Shown here piece after piece: positions 15,903 to 24,697 of a stretch of 64,000 nucleotides of DNA. The translations under genes were made by a program, and so were the position numbers. How positions within the stretch are numbered: the stretch's first letter is position 1; every line of letters starts with the position of its first letter. This stretch comes from CAZAQV01 sp964487255 (GTDB lineage: Bacteria; Myxococcota_A; Polyangia; Polyangiales; CAZAQV01): contig CAZAQV010000015.1 in assembly GCA_964487255.1 (NCBI GenBank), positions 113,779 through 177,778 on the forward strand, written 5' to 3'. The notes below the pieces were generated by a model. It was not told the origin of the DNA. It was given only the letters and a program-made list of their open reading frames with translations, and searched no databases.

Positions 15903-18240
15903 GCCAACCGAAAAACCTCAGGATACGGTGCCACGCCGCACAGGCCGCATGGCCTTTCGGGCGAGCATTGCGGCCTTCGTTGCGTTTGCAGTGGCGGGTG
16001 CTGCCTATGGCATAGGCGCCGTTTCAGGTGGCGAAGTTTGGTTTGAAGCTGCGCGCGTCGGCTGGTTCGCGCTCACGGCGATCACGCTCGCAGCTACCCT
16101 TTTGCGGGTTGCGCGCGACCTTCGGCGGCGTAACTTTGGCGTCGACTGGGTGGCGTTGCTGGCGCTTGCTGGCGCACTTGCGTTTGGTGAGCTGCTCGCC
16201 GGTGCCCTCATTGCGGTCATGCTGCTCGGGGGAAGCGCCTTGGAGCAATACGCTGCCGGGCGCGCGCGCAGACAGCTCGAAGCGCTCTTGGCCGAAGCGC
16301 CAACTCAAGGCCATCTCGAAGTGGACGGTCGCCTGCAGGACGTCCCGATCGCTGACGTGCGTATGGGCGACATCTTGCTCGTTCGTGTTGGTGAAGTGGT
16401 TCCGGCCGATGGATATCTGTTGAGCGAACGTGCGGTCGTCGACCTTTCCGCACTCACGGGCGAGTCAAGACCGGTCACGATTGAGCAAGGTGAAATCCTG
16501 CAAAGCGGAACCGCAAATACAGGGTCGGCCGTGCGTCTGGAGGTGGCCCGCGAAGCGAGCAAAAGCGCCTACGCGGGCGTGATTCGGCTGGTGGAGCAAG
16601 CGGCGGCATCGAAGGGAAACTTGGTTCGCGTTGCAGATCGCTACGCACTTGTTTTTGTCGGAGCGACCCTGCTGATGGCGTCGGCAGCGTGGCTGCTGAG
16701 CGGTGACGCGGTTCGCGCGCTGGCGGTCCTAGTTGTTGCAACCCCTTGTCCGCTTATTCTGGGGGCGCCGACCGCAATCGTGTCGGGCGTTTCGCGCGCA
16801 GCGAAGTCCGGTGTCCTGGTCAAGGGTGGGGCTGCGCTTGAGTCCCTCGCGGGCGTACGGCGAATCATCTTCGACAAGACCGGTACGGTGACCCGAGGCC
16901 GTCCTTCCGTCGTGGCAATTGAAGCTCTCGCGGGTACTGAGCCCAACGAGTTATTGCAGCTTTGTGCATCGGTTGAGCAGGCTTCCATGCACCCCTTTGC
17001 AGATGTCCTGATCAAGGCGGCTCGCGACCGCGGTCTCGTACTCGCCGTTCCCGAGCAAACGCACGAGCGACTTGGTGAAGGGGTCGAAGGTCGCGTGGGC
17101 GGGGCGACGGTTCGCGTCGGGCAGGTCGCGTATGTAGCACAGGACCAGCAGGAGTCGCCGTTTGTGCGCCGGATACGTTCGCGCACCTTGCTCGAAGGTT
17201 CGTCGAGCGTGTTCGTGAGTCGTGATGGAAAGCTACTCGGCGCCATTTTGCTTCAAGATACGCCTCGGCCTGAGGTGCCGCGCGTGCTTGAGATGTTGCG
17301 ACGATCCGGCGTGCGCAGCGTGGAAATGGTCACCGGCGATCAGCGCGATGTGGCGCTCATCGTAGGTGAGGCACTCGGCTTCGACCGCATTTCAGCTGAA
17401 CGCTCACCCGAACAGAAGCTTCAAGCCGTTCGTGAGTCGCGTGCGCTAGGGGTGACAGCGATGCTCGGCGACGGCATCAACGATGCGCCTGCACTTGCTG
17501 CCGCGGATATTGGTATTGCAATGGGCGTCCGTGGTGCGACGGCTGCGTCTGAAGCAGCGGACATTGTGCTCACTCGAGATTCGCTGCTCGGTCTCCTGAC
17601 TGGCATTCGTATTGCGAAGAGAACGAAACGAATCGCGCTCCAGAGCGTGTTTGTCGGCATGGGGGCTTCGCTCATCGCAATGGTTTTTGCAGCGATCGGG
17701 TGGATAGCGCCTGCCGCGGGCGCGCTACTCCAAGAGTTGATTGACCTCGCGGTCATTGCCAACGCCCTGCGTGCACTCCGCGGCGGTGAAGCGAAGCGTC
17801 CGGTGCAGTCCGCTCGCCTTGCGATGCATCAAAACCTTTCGCGTCAGCATGCCGAGTTGCAGCCCCGGGTCGCATTGATCGCTCGGCTGGCCAATGAGAT
17901 AGAAGATCTCTCTGCTGTCGAAGCGCTGCGACGCCTGCAGGCGCTCGTGTCGATCCTTGAGGACGAGCTCTTGCCGCATGAAGCCAAGGAGCAAGAAGAG
18001 GCGTACACCATGTTGGCGCAGATGCTGCGCGACGAAGATCCCACGGGTCCTTTGATTCGAACGCACCAGGAGATTCGCCGCCTCGTGGCGACACTACGCC
18101 GCCTCATTGGGGATATCGGTACAGCGGGGCCGGATCCCGAGCAGCTACGCGAGGCCCGCAAACAACTCTATGGGCTTCACGCAATTGTGAGTTTACACTT
18201 CGCGCAGGAGGACGAACTCTACGCGTTGCTTTCTGAATAA
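15883..18240 (+). CDS. P1B-type heavy-metal ATPase with C-terminal hemerythrin-like domain
   Basis: A 785-residue transporter; ATG 15895 is an alternative to GTG 15883. Core motifs are LTGESRPV (actuator), the membrane motif ATPCPLILGAP (Cys289), DKTGTVTRG (phosphorylated Asp331), the class-specific HP dipeptide (SMHPF, His370) and GDGINDAPAL (529 onward). The TPC rather than CPC or SPC membrane motif, the absence of an N-terminal metal-binding domain and the C-terminal tail all fit subgroup P1B-5. The tail (residues ~645-785) has hemerythrin-type His/Glu helices: LLPHEAKEQEE, IRTHQEIRR and LHFAQEDELY. Known P1B-5 members export Ni or Fe. The tail probably binds a di-iron or metal sensor site. 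Confidence 0.92.
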   Translation: MKPTMSKPTEKPQDTVPRRTGRMAFRASIAAFVAFAVAGAAYGIGAVSGGEVWFEAARVGWFALTAITLAATLLRVARDLRRRNFGVDWVALLALAGALAFGELLAGALIAVMLLGGSALEQYAAGRARRQLEALLAEAPTQGHLEVDGRLQDVPIADVRMGDILLVRVGEVVPADGYLLSERAVVDLSALTGESRPVTIEQGEILQSGTANTGSAVRLEVAREASKSAYAGVIRLVEQAAASKGNLVRVADRYALVFVGATLLMASAAWLLSGDAVRALAVLVVATPCPLILGAPTAIVSGVSRAAKSGVLVKGGAALESLAGVRRIIFDKTGTVTRGRPSVVAIEALAGTEPNELLQLCASVEQASMHPFADVLIKAARDRGLVLAVPEQTHERLGEGVEGRVGGATVRVGQVAYVAQDQQESPFVRRIRSRTLLEGSSSVFVSRDGKLLGAILLQDTPRPEVPRVLEMLRRSGVRSVEMVTGDQRDVALIVGEALGFDRISAERSPEQKLQAVRESRALGVTAMLGDGINDAPALAAADIGIAMGVRGATAASEAADIVLTRDSLLGLLTGIRIAKRTKRIALQSVFVGMGASLIAMVFAAIGWIAPAAGALLQELIDLAVIANALRALRGGEAKRPVQSARLAMHQNLSRQHAELQPRVALIARLANEIEDLSAVEALRRLQALVSILEDELLPHEAKEQEEAYTMLAQMLRDEDPTGPLIRTHQEIRRLVATLRRLIGDIGTAGPDPEQLREARKQLYGLHAIVSLHFAQEDELYALLSE

Positions 18241-18244
18241 CGCC

Positions 18245-19234
18245 CTACCAGGTTAGCGTATAGCGGATATCGTGGCCGATCTCTTGAGAGAAACGCCGGA
18301 CCTGTTTTGCGGCGAGTCGTTCGCTAAGTGGCGCTGGCAAGACACTGGCGATCAGTGGAGCTAGGCCGACCACTTTGCCGTCGATCCAGCGATCGGTGCT
18401 CGGCGTATACGCAAGCTGTGCTTCACGAATCCCCGCGCGCTCCATGAGGTCGTAGAGGTCGCGAAAGATGATGAACGATGTGTCGCTGCGATTTCTCGCC
18501 CAGTCGGCGACGGGGAGAAAGTCGAGCAGGTGTACCAGTTGGTAGTTGAGTTGGATGACAAAATCTTCGCCGCTCATCACGATGGGGGCGTTGTCGATGA
18601 CTCTTTGCATGCGGATTTCTTTGAGCGACTTGAGGCGTGTGACGTTTGCGCGCAGCTCGCGCCGTAGCGGCAGGTCATAAAGAAGCCGCAACGTGGAGGG
18701 AAACGCCTCCACATGCCGCCAGTCGAAGTCCGAGAGCAGAGCTCGTAGTTTGGGTATCTTTTCCTTTGCCATGGCAAAGGTGTTGGTCCCTGTACCCAGC
18801 ACCGAATGCAGGAACAGTACGAGCGCCGATCGCTCCGGGTAGTGAAGCTCGCCGTATTCGTAGCAAAAGTAGAGGTGCTCAAGAAAAGAACCATCGGCGT
18901 GCTCTGCATCGAAGTCGCATTCGTCGCGCAGAAACGCCAGTAGCTCTGGATTCAGATCCGGAAGAGGATGGTTGTCGTGGACCTTTTCGTACTGCGACTC
19001 GATCTCTTCTTGCGCGCCGCGACTCCACGACGTCTCTTTGCCGATGCGCGCTGTCATGATGTAGCGCGGAAGCTTTCCCTTGAGCGTGCCGAAAATCGTC
19101 TTGTCGAGGTCGAAATTTGCGATCGGGTGAATGCGTGCGTCACTTTTGTGGTCTTTGGCGCCGCCTCGAACCAGCGCAGCCTTGCGCTGCAAGTTCGGAA
19201 CGGGTCGGGTCAGGTTGTCCTGCCGCTGATTCAT
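18245..19234 (-). CDS. Hypothetical cytoplasmic protein, unknown function
   Basis: ATG 19234 overlaps the stop of the upstream 87-residue gene (ATGA), which decides the start over an in-frame ATG at 19288. The 329-residue product has no signal peptide. It is rich in Leu, Arg, Asp and aromatic residues, with helical segments such as LPLRRELRANVTRLKSLKEI and a C-terminal SQEIGHDIRYTLTW. A motif FDLDKTIFGTLKG near the N-terminus recalls the DxDxT start of HAD phosphatases, but no other HAD motif was found. It converges with the P1B ATPase gene, 4 bp apart. Function unknown. Confidence 0.7.
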   Translation of the reverse strand: MNQRQDNLTRPVPNLQRKAALVRGGAKDHKSDARIHPIANFDLDKTIFGTLKGKLPRYIMTARIGKETSWSRGAQEEIESQYEKVHDNHPLPDLNPELLAFLRDECDFDAEHADGSFLEHLYFCYEYGELHYPERSALVLFLHSVLGTGTNTFAMAKEKIPKLRALLSDFDWRHVEAFPSTLRLLYDLPLRRELRANVTRLKSLKEIRMQRVIDNAPIVMSGEDFVIQLNYQLVHLLDFLPVADWARNRSDTSFIIFRDLYDLMERAGIREAQLAYTPSTDRWIDGKVVGLAPLIASVLPAPLSERLAAKQVRRFSQEIGHDIRYTLTW

Positions 19235-19494
19235 GGCTCTTCCACTGTATCGATATCCGCCGTCGCACTGTCCGAGGTCACGGTCCAAATTTCGCGACCG
19301 GTTTTAAGAACCTTTTTGCTGATTTGGATTCCCTCGGCCCCCTCGGACTCCGCAATTTCAATGAGCTCTCTCATGTCTTGCGCGGTCCCGTCGCAGAAAC
19401 CCAGCGGTCTTGAGTTGCCCGGCGCGACCAGCTGCACCTGCAGCTCTCCGCGATCCCACCGTGTTTGCGTCTCGTTGTCGTGAGGGTGAATCAT
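19231..19494 (-). CDS. Small hypothetical protein coupled to downstream gene
   Basis: An 87-residue soluble protein with one Cys (GFCDGTAQD), a helix-forming acidic stretch (DMRELIEIAESEGAEG) and a beta-rich C-terminal half (GREIWTVTSDSATAD). Its stop overlaps the start of the 329-residue gene downstream, so the pair is translationally coupled and may form a complex. No family was recognised. Confidence 0.65.
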   Translation of the reverse strand: MIHPHDNETQTRWDRGELQVQLVAPGNSRPLGFCDGTAQDMRELIEIAESEGAEGIQISKKVLKTGREIWTVTSDSATADIDTVEEP

Positions 19495-19604
19495 GACCCT
19501 AGAGATAGCACGAGCGGGGGCAAAGTGAGATGGTAGCCGAGCTTGACCGGGCTGGGGTCCGAACGTGGGTTGTGTGCGGTCGTGCTACTCGTTACTTTGC
19601 GCAC

Positions 19605-20450
19605 ATGCTCAACCAAGCTCCCATGCGCAAAAAGCCCTGCCGTGACCTGCTCGTTGCGTCGCTCGCCATTTCTGCGCTCTGTTTGAGCGCTTGCGACGAC
19701 GAATCCGAAGTCGAGACGATCACGACCGAACATGCTGCCGGGGCCGTGGAGAAGGCCGTCGACGACGCGCTCGACAAGGCGGGAGCAGACGACCTTTTCG
19801 ATCCAGAGAACAAGAGTTTTTCAAAACGTGCGTGCGAGTTTCTCACGCCCGAGATGGTATCAGGCGCCTTGGGTGTCCCGGCAGCGGACCTCAAGCAAAC
19901 CAAGATCATGGGCTGCATCTACAGCTGGAAAGGTGACGGCCAAGTTCTCGAATCACAGCTGATGCTGCTGATGGTGCACAAGAGCTTGGAGCGGGCGAAG
20001 TTGTGGTTTGAGAACTCCACCGCGAGCAAGACAAATGAGCAGCTCAAAACAGAGATGGATGTTGTCAAAGAACGGGTGAAGGACCGCGAAGCTGTTGATA
20101 CCAAGCTCAAGAAAAAGACCGCGAGTAATCTGGCCGATCTCGCGCAGATGGGCATGCCCGACGAGGGCGTTCGCTACGAGGACGTCCCGGGAATCGGCGA
20201 TGAAGCGCGAGTGTCCAGTGCCGACGGAACGATGACGGTACGAATGGACAACCTCACGTTCCGGCTTACCGCTTTCAAAGGGCCCGAGAAGCCCAAGATG
20301 AAGTTCGACCCGAAAAACCTCAAGGGGATGGCGAAAAAAGCTATGGAGGTCCAAAAGCAATGGATCAAAGACACGGTGGAGACCCGTAAAAAGGACGTCA
20401 AGCGCATCGCGCCTTTGGTCGTCAAAGCCATCGCCGCCGAACGCCGCTAG
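19605..20450 (+). CDS. Hypothetical lipoprotein
   Basis: ATG 19605 (or ATG 19623) precedes a signal peptide with lipobox LCLSAC; a frame start at 19530 would put 25 hydrophilic residues before it. The mature protein (~245 residues) contains a segment with two Cys (RACEFLTPEMVSGALG and KIMGCIYSWKG). It resembles the common 'C.fLt..ev...lG.....C.w' pattern of DUF3558-like lipoproteins. A charged helical C-terminus rich in Lys follows. Its stop codon lies inside the left arm of an inverted-repeat element. Function unknown. Confidence 0.75.
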   Translation: MLNQAPMRKKPCRDLLVASLAISALCLSACDDESEVETITTEHAAGAVEKAVDDALDKAGADDLFDPENKSFSKRACEFLTPEMVSGALGVPAADLKQTKIMGCIYSWKGDGQVLESQLMLLMVHKSLERAKLWFENSTASKTNEQLKTEMDVVKERVKDREAVDTKLKKKTASNLADLAQMGMPDEGVRYEDVPGIGDEARVSSADGTMTVRMDNLTFRLTAFKGPEKPKMKFDPKNLKGMAKKAMEVQKQWIKDTVETRKKDVKRIAPLVVKAIAAERR

Positions 20451-20610
20451 TGCTCTGACCAGGAGGTTCTGATCCGTGTCGCTTCGCAGCAAAGCGAACT
20501 CGGTTGTCGTTCAAACTCGAATGTACTCTGCACGTCCATCGTTTTCTCTCCTACGATTTCACTCCGCTGCTGTGCGTTCCAGGCTCACAATCTCCCGCTC
20601 AGAGCACTAG
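20447..20610. repeat. MITE-like element with 12-bp perfect inverted repeats
   Basis: The left end CTAGTGCTCTGA (20447-20458) is the exact reverse complement of the right end TCAGAGCACTAG (20599-20610). They bound 164 bp with no gene. The left arm includes the stop codon of the preceding lipoprotein gene. An internal 32-bp stretch (20506-20537) matches 13993-14024 with five mismatches, so a degenerate relative lies 6.5 kb away. No transposase is encoded. The arrangement fits a non-autonomous element or a large hairpin terminator; the former is favoured because the arms are far apart. Confidence 0.6.
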
Positions 20611-20717
20611 TCCGACGATGGTGAGAAGTTTCTCGTCGTTGAGGTTTTTCGAGGTCGGTGAGAACGTTGTCATGACCCCCAAAAAGGTGCTTGTGTGATC
20701 GGCACTTGAGGCGCCTC

Positions 20718-21683
20718 TTAGGTCAACAGTGATTCGCTGAGCGACCAGAGTTTTTCTGCAGCTTCGTCATCGCACGCGTAGGGTTGCACGCCTGAGAATC
20801 GTGGCGTATCCGGGCCGGTGACCACCGCGATGTCGCAATTTTCGCAGTACACACCTGAAATCCCTTCGAGCTTCGGACTGGTCGCCGCCCAAAGCGTGGT
20901 GGAGCAACCCTGCGAAGGCGTCTTGAAGTTCTTCTTTGCGGAGGCAGTGGGCTCTCCCTGTTCGTCGAGCCAGCCCATCGCGACCTGTTCATCTTGCGGC
21001 AGGTGCCGTTGAAGCGGGGTGAAGATGGCGCCCGGATGGAGCGAAAACGCCAGGCCCCCGCTTGCCTTGAGGCGGCGTGAGAGAGCGTTGGCGAAGAGCG
21101 CATTGGCGGTCTTCGACTGGCCATAGGCTCTCCATTTGTCGTATGGATCGATTCGAAACTGGATGTCTTCCCAGCGGATGTCACTGATGTGGTGTGCAGC
21201 CGAAGACAGCGCCACCACGCGTGTCCCCTCCGTCTTCTCCAAGAGCGGCATAAGCGCTCGCGTGAGGTTGAAGTGTCCCATGTGATTGACACCGAACTGT
21301 GACTCCCAGCCCGACCCGACTCGCGCCTCGGGGCAGGCCATGATGCCGGCATTGTTAATCAGTAGATCCAGACGTGAAAGCTCGTCCAACATCGCGCTCG
21401 CGAAGGCTTCGATCGATTCGCGTTCGCCCAGGTCGAGTGGGGCGGTGCGAACGTTGCCCTCAAGGCCAGAGAGTGCGTGCTTGGCTTTATCTTCGTCTCG
21501 CACCGGGACGATGACTTGCGCGCCGCTCTCGACCAGCACCTTGGTCGTTTCGAGGCCGATTCCGCTGTAGCCGCCTGTCACGATTGCCACTTTGCCCGAC
21601 AGGTCGATGCCGGAAACGACTTCCGACCCTTCCGTTTTTGCGCCGAAGCCAGACTGGGTAGGGACTTGGTCCGATTGTGCCAT
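20718..21683 (-). CDS. SDR oxidoreductase of the retinol-dehydrogenase-like type
   Basis: A 321-residue extended SDR. It has the cofactor motif TGGYSGIG, LLINNAGIMACPE, catalytic Ser in VALSSAAHH and Tyr-Lys in YGQSKTANALF, followed by SLHPGAIFT. An Arg after strand 2 (PVRDEDKAK) suggests NADP(H). This pattern is typical of the RDH/WW-oxidoreductase-like bacterial SDRs. The N-terminal ~25 residues precede the Rossmann fold and lack a signal. The gene is divergent from the lipoprotein gene at 21748, with 64 bp between starts. Substrate unknown. Confidence 0.88.
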   Translation of the reverse strand: MAQSDQVPTQSGFGAKTEGSEVVSGIDLSGKVAIVTGGYSGIGLETTKVLVESGAQVIVPVRDEDKAKHALSGLEGNVRTAPLDLGERESIEAFASAMLDELSRLDLLINNAGIMACPEARVGSGWESQFGVNHMGHFNLTRALMPLLEKTEGTRVVALSSAAHHISDIRWEDIQFRIDPYDKWRAYGQSKTANALFANALSRRLKASGGLAFSLHPGAIFTPLQRHLPQDEQVAMGWLDEQGEPTASAKKNFKTPSQGCSTTLWAATSPKLEGISGVYCENCDIAVVTGPDTPRFSGVQPYACDDEAAEKLWSLSESLLT

Positions 21684-21747
21684 TGTCGCGTGTTAGCAGC
21701 TGGCGCCAGCTTTGGGAATCCTGGTGTCGAGCGTGTTAGGTTGCGGC

Positions 21748-22827
21748 ATGCAGCGCAGGCACTCAACGGGAGCTCGACTCGTACTGTTCGCGTTCATGCT
21801 CGCCGTTGGAACGTCGTGCGGCGGGGCGTCGCCGAAACCGGCGCCCAAAGAAGAGAGCCCGAAATTGCCGTGGACCAGTGGCAGCGAAGACCAAGACCAT
21901 GGTGTGGATCCCGCGGCTGTGCGCGCCATGAGCGGCGGTGATCGGCACTACTTCGTCACCTTTGAACGAGGCACAGCAGTGGTGTTTGACGCGGACGAGC
22001 CGCCCTCGAGCCTGGAAGCCGCAGCACTGAAAGTCATGAGGACCGCGGGGCCTGTCATTCCGGGCACGCCGTCGGCGGAGTTTGAAACCGTGAAGTTGAG
22101 CGCTGGGCACGGTTGGGTCGTCAAAAGCCATCATCCAAACCTCATGACTTTTATTCGCGCGAACGAAGTCTTACCCGATGCGGATGATAGGTCCCTCGGC
22201 TTGTTCGCACGTGACAAACGCAAGCGCGATGTCGCCGATCTCAAGATCGTACACGTCGAACAAGGCGGTGGTTCGCGCGAGCCGATGCCGCAAGCTTTGC
22301 AGCGAAGTGCGCTGGAGGCGATCGATGTTTCGGACATGGCTCCATGCGAAGGTAACGGCATTTCCAATGGCACGCTTCACGCGTGTATCCTCGTCGTCGG
22401 CGGCCTAGCTGGAGACCTGCTGGAGCACCTGTCAAAAGACGCGACTTCAGGGCAGAGCGAACTCGCGTCGGTTCACTACTTGACGTTGCGCGTGCCGCCC
22501 ATTTCCGAACTCAAGCCGCAGTTTCACCTGTACGTGTTTGATGACGGCGCTTCGGTTCATGACGTGCTCGACGAACAGGCTCTGGGCCGTGTTCGCTTGC
22601 TACTCATTGCCGAGGAGAATGGGTTTTCCGCGAACACCCTTGAGTTGGCAAGTCTTGTCAAGGGCGGTCAGGTCGAAGCGAAAAGCGTGCTGCTCGCGGG
22701 AAAGTCTTCGGCGCCGCAATGGCTCGAGGCCGCGGGGCAAGAGCCGATCTATGTCGAAGATTACGCACACGAAGAACTCTCTTTCGCCTTCAAGAAGGCG
22801 CTCACAGAGTTACTACCGAACCAGTAA
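21748..22827 (+). CDS. Hypothetical lipoprotein
   Basis: ATG 21748 begins a signal peptide (MQRRHSTGARLVLFAFMLAV) with lipobox GTSC; a TTG at 21712 would add 12 residues containing a stray Cys. A short Pro/Lys/Glu linker is followed by ~300 residues with mixed alpha/beta pattern. No domain was recognised. Two close Cys (DMAPCEGNGISNG and LHACILVVGG) might pair. The 3' end is 15 bp before the next lipoprotein gene on the same strand, so the two are likely co-transcribed. Confidence 0.75.
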   Translation: MQRRHSTGARLVLFAFMLAVGTSCGGASPKPAPKEESPKLPWTSGSEDQDHGVDPAAVRAMSGGDRHYFVTFERGTAVVFDADEPPSSLEAAALKVMRTAGPVIPGTPSAEFETVKLSAGHGWVVKSHHPNLMTFIRANEVLPDADDRSLGLFARDKRKRDVADLKIVHVEQGGGSREPMPQALQRSALEAIDVSDMAPCEGNGISNGTLHACILVVGGLAGDLLEHLSKDATSGQSELASVHYLTLRVPPISELKPQFHLYVFDDGASVHDVLDEQALGRVRLLLIAEENGFSANTLELASLVKGGQVEAKSVLLAGKSSAPQWLEAAGQEPIYVEDYAHEELSFAFKKALTELLPNQ

Positions 22828-22842
22828 TGGGCTACCATCGGC

Positions 22843-23196
22843 ATGATGCCCATGCTTTATCGACGAGTTCTCGGTTTAACATTGGTGCTTCTGATATCGG
22901 CCTGCGGAGATGAGGTCGGTAATGCGGGAGAAGTCGTTGGTGGTCCATGCGCCGACAACCATGACTGCGCTTCAGGTTCGTTCTGTCAGATGAGTGGGCG
23001 CTTTCCGAGTGGCACCTGCGTTGTCCCCTGCGAATCGAACGATGACTGCCCGAGCGGCGCGCGCTGCATTAGTCAATCGGGTGGCATCTGCGTGCTCGCC
23101 TGTGAAGACAACTCGGATTGCCGAGAGAACTACTCCTGCAATCCAGAGTCGGCCAAAAATGGTGGTGGTGAAGAACTCGTTTGTTCTGAAGCCTAA
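22843..23196 (+). CDS. Small Cys-rich lipoprotein
   Basis: The 117-residue protein has a signal peptide with lipobox LISAC. Three repeats of a 'C-x4-D/DC-x4-5-C' module follow (CADNHDCASGSFC, CESNDDCPSGARC, CEDNSDCRENYSC), giving a compact disulfide-rich stalk or binding domain. The same kind of module recurs in many exported proteins of this window. It starts 15 bp after the upstream lipoprotein gene and ends 14 bp before a convergent EEP-family gene. Function unknown. Confidence 0.8.
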   Translation: MMPMLYRRVLGLTLVLLISACGDEVGNAGEVVGGPCADNHDCASGSFCQMSGRFPSGTCVVPCESNDDCPSGARCISQSGGICVLACEDNSDCRENYSCNPESAKNGGGEELVCSEA

Positions 23197-23210
23197 CGGT
23201 GCTGTCGTGC

Positions 23211-24167
23211 CTAGGGACGGACGATAAAGTCGGTGCTGACCCCAAGGTGGTCGGACGGCATCAGTCCGCCGGGACTGCCCTGGTCGAAAACGAGGGATGT
23301 TTGCTCGTGGTGCCACGGCGAGTCCGCCACAAAGTCGTAGAGTACGTAGTCGATTCGTCGGTTGAGATTATGCGTCGGGTTATCAAGCGAGAGCGTAAGC
23401 GCGAAGGTCAAGCCCTCTTCGTCGGGATGTGCTTCTGCAAATGCATCGACAAAACGCTCTTTCGTGAGGGCAAAAGTCTGCGAGTCCGGCTTCGCATTGA
23501 GGTCACCCAAAAAAAGCACGTCTCGTCCCGTCGAGCGCTCTTCGATCCATTGCAGGATTTGCTTCATTTGCTCAGCGCGATAGGCGTCGTCTGCGCTGTA
23601 ATGCAGGTGGGTATTGTAGACATCGACTACGCGTCCGTTCGGTAGTGGAATGCGTGCGAAGAGAGCGATGCGCCCGCTGCCAATCGGCAGCATGGCCGTT
23701 TCCTCGAAGGGGAACAAACTGTAGATGGCGATCCCTTCACCATATTGTTCGTATCCATCCGTCTTGAGGTGCTCGTACACGTGGTATTGCAGGGGATTGT
23801 CGTATTGTGCCAAGCGTGTGAAGAGTGCCTGGGTCTGGTCGTCGCCGATTTCGACTTCTTGTGCCGAAAAGATGTGCGGACGCAAAGCGTTGAGCTGCTC
23901 GGCGATCATGTCGAAACGCGGTTTCCAGTAGTCGACATTGTGCCGCACGTTGTAGGTCAGAACGCGAAGCTGTGAGAATGTGGGCGCCGCCGTATCGGTC
24001 ATGGCGTCATTACCGAGGCTGCCGTCTACCGTGCTTGTGCTGCTATCGCGCTCGGGTTGGGTTGCAGCGTCCTGTTGAGGGCTGGTGGGGTTGGATTCGC
24101 TCGTCCCACCACACGCCCAAAGCGCTCCGGTCAACATGAATAGGTGAAGTTGAGATACACTCTGCAC
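23211..24167 (-). CDS. Endonuclease/exonuclease/phosphatase (EEP) family lipoprotein
   Basis: The signal peptide with lipobox LWAC is followed by a Ser/Thr/Asp linker to residue ~60. The EEP fold is then clear: RVLTYNVRHN (strand 1 Asn), SAQEVEIGDD (metal-binding Glu), YNTHLHYS (His), FLGDLNAKPDS (Asp-x-Asn), RIDYVLYD and the terminal SDHLGVSTD (catalytic Asp-His). The family includes DNase I, sphingomyelinases and inositol phosphatases. The lipoprotein anchor means it acts outside the cytoplasm, on nucleic acid or phospholipid headgroups. Subtype cannot be decided from sequence alone. Confidence 0.88.
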   Translation of the reverse strand: MQSVSQLHLFMLTGALWACGGTSESNPTSPQQDAATQPERDSSTSTVDGSLGNDAMTDTAAPTFSQLRVLTYNVRHNVDYWKPRFDMIAEQLNALRPHIFSAQEVEIGDDQTQALFTRLAQYDNPLQYHVYEHLKTDGYEQYGEGIAIYSLFPFEETAMLPIGSGRIALFARIPLPNGRVVDVYNTHLHYSADDAYRAEQMKQILQWIEERSTGRDVLFLGDLNAKPDSQTFALTKERFVDAFAEAHPDEEGLTFALTLSLDNPTHNLNRRIDYVLYDFVADSPWHHEQTSLVFDQGSPGGLMPSDHLGVSTDFIVRP

Positions 24168-24314
24168 GATCGTATTCTAGCAGCTTGTCGGATACGACAC
24201 GAATACGTTCTACAGGGTTTGTGATTGTTGGACACACGAACTGGGCTGTGAGTACGAACTGGTCGGCTCGGATGGTGCTCGTTGATATCGTGCTCACGGC
24301 TAGTGATCTAAGCA
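24168..24314. other. Intergenic region with short palindrome
   Basis: No gene is supported here. The only structure seen is a six-base-pair dyad CTAGTG/CACTAG near 24301-24320, seven bases apart, at the 3' end of the following small membrane-protein gene. It might act as a weak terminator, but it has no T-run. Confidence 0.35.
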
Positions 24315-24665
24315 CTAGTAGAACATCTGACCGGGTACGACGGTTGCGTGCTTCGTGGCGGGGTCGTACTTGACCCGTAGGATCTTGCCACGCTTGAGTT
24401 TGTGAACGGCGAGTCGCGACACCGCGTGCCGCACCCGGAATTTGAACGCTTCGTGATCATCGGGGTGGACTTCCAGCAGAAACTCCATGACAGAATCTTC
24501 GCCGGAGGACCCGACGTCGGAGAAAGTGAGGATTTCCGCTGGTGCTTCGATGCCCGTTGCGAGCAGACGTGCGCGTTCCTTGCCGCGGGCTCTAACTCGG
24601 AAGAGGAAAATGCTCACAAGGGCAAGGAGCACCAGCGCGACTACAACGGGTATCACCCATTCCAT
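24315..24665 (-). CDS. Small single-pass membrane protein
   Basis: The 116-residue protein has one N-terminal transmembrane helix (WVIPVVVALVLLALVSIFLF) followed by a basic stretch (RVRARGKERA) that would face the cytoplasm. The soluble part (~85 residues) looks like a small beta-barrel (GIEAPAEILTFSDVG, ILRVKYDPATKHATVV). It resembles the DUF3592-like or NfeD-like soluble folds seen after a single helix, but the match is weak. It is transcribed in the same direction as the ABC-F gene and lies 32 bp after it. Confidence 0.7.
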   Translation of the reverse strand: MEWVIPVVVALVLLALVSIFLFRVRARGKERARLLATGIEAPAEILTFSDVGSSGEDSVMEFLLEVHPDDHEAFKFRVRHAVSRLAVHKLKRGKILRVKYDPATKHATVVPGQMFY

Positions 24666-24697
24666 TCGCTGTTCTTACTCGATCGAGCTTTTTGAGG

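Noticed and set aside
18245..19234. HAD-family phosphatase call from the DLDKT motif
   Set aside because: Only the first HAD motif resembles; the Lys and Asp-Asp motifs were not found.
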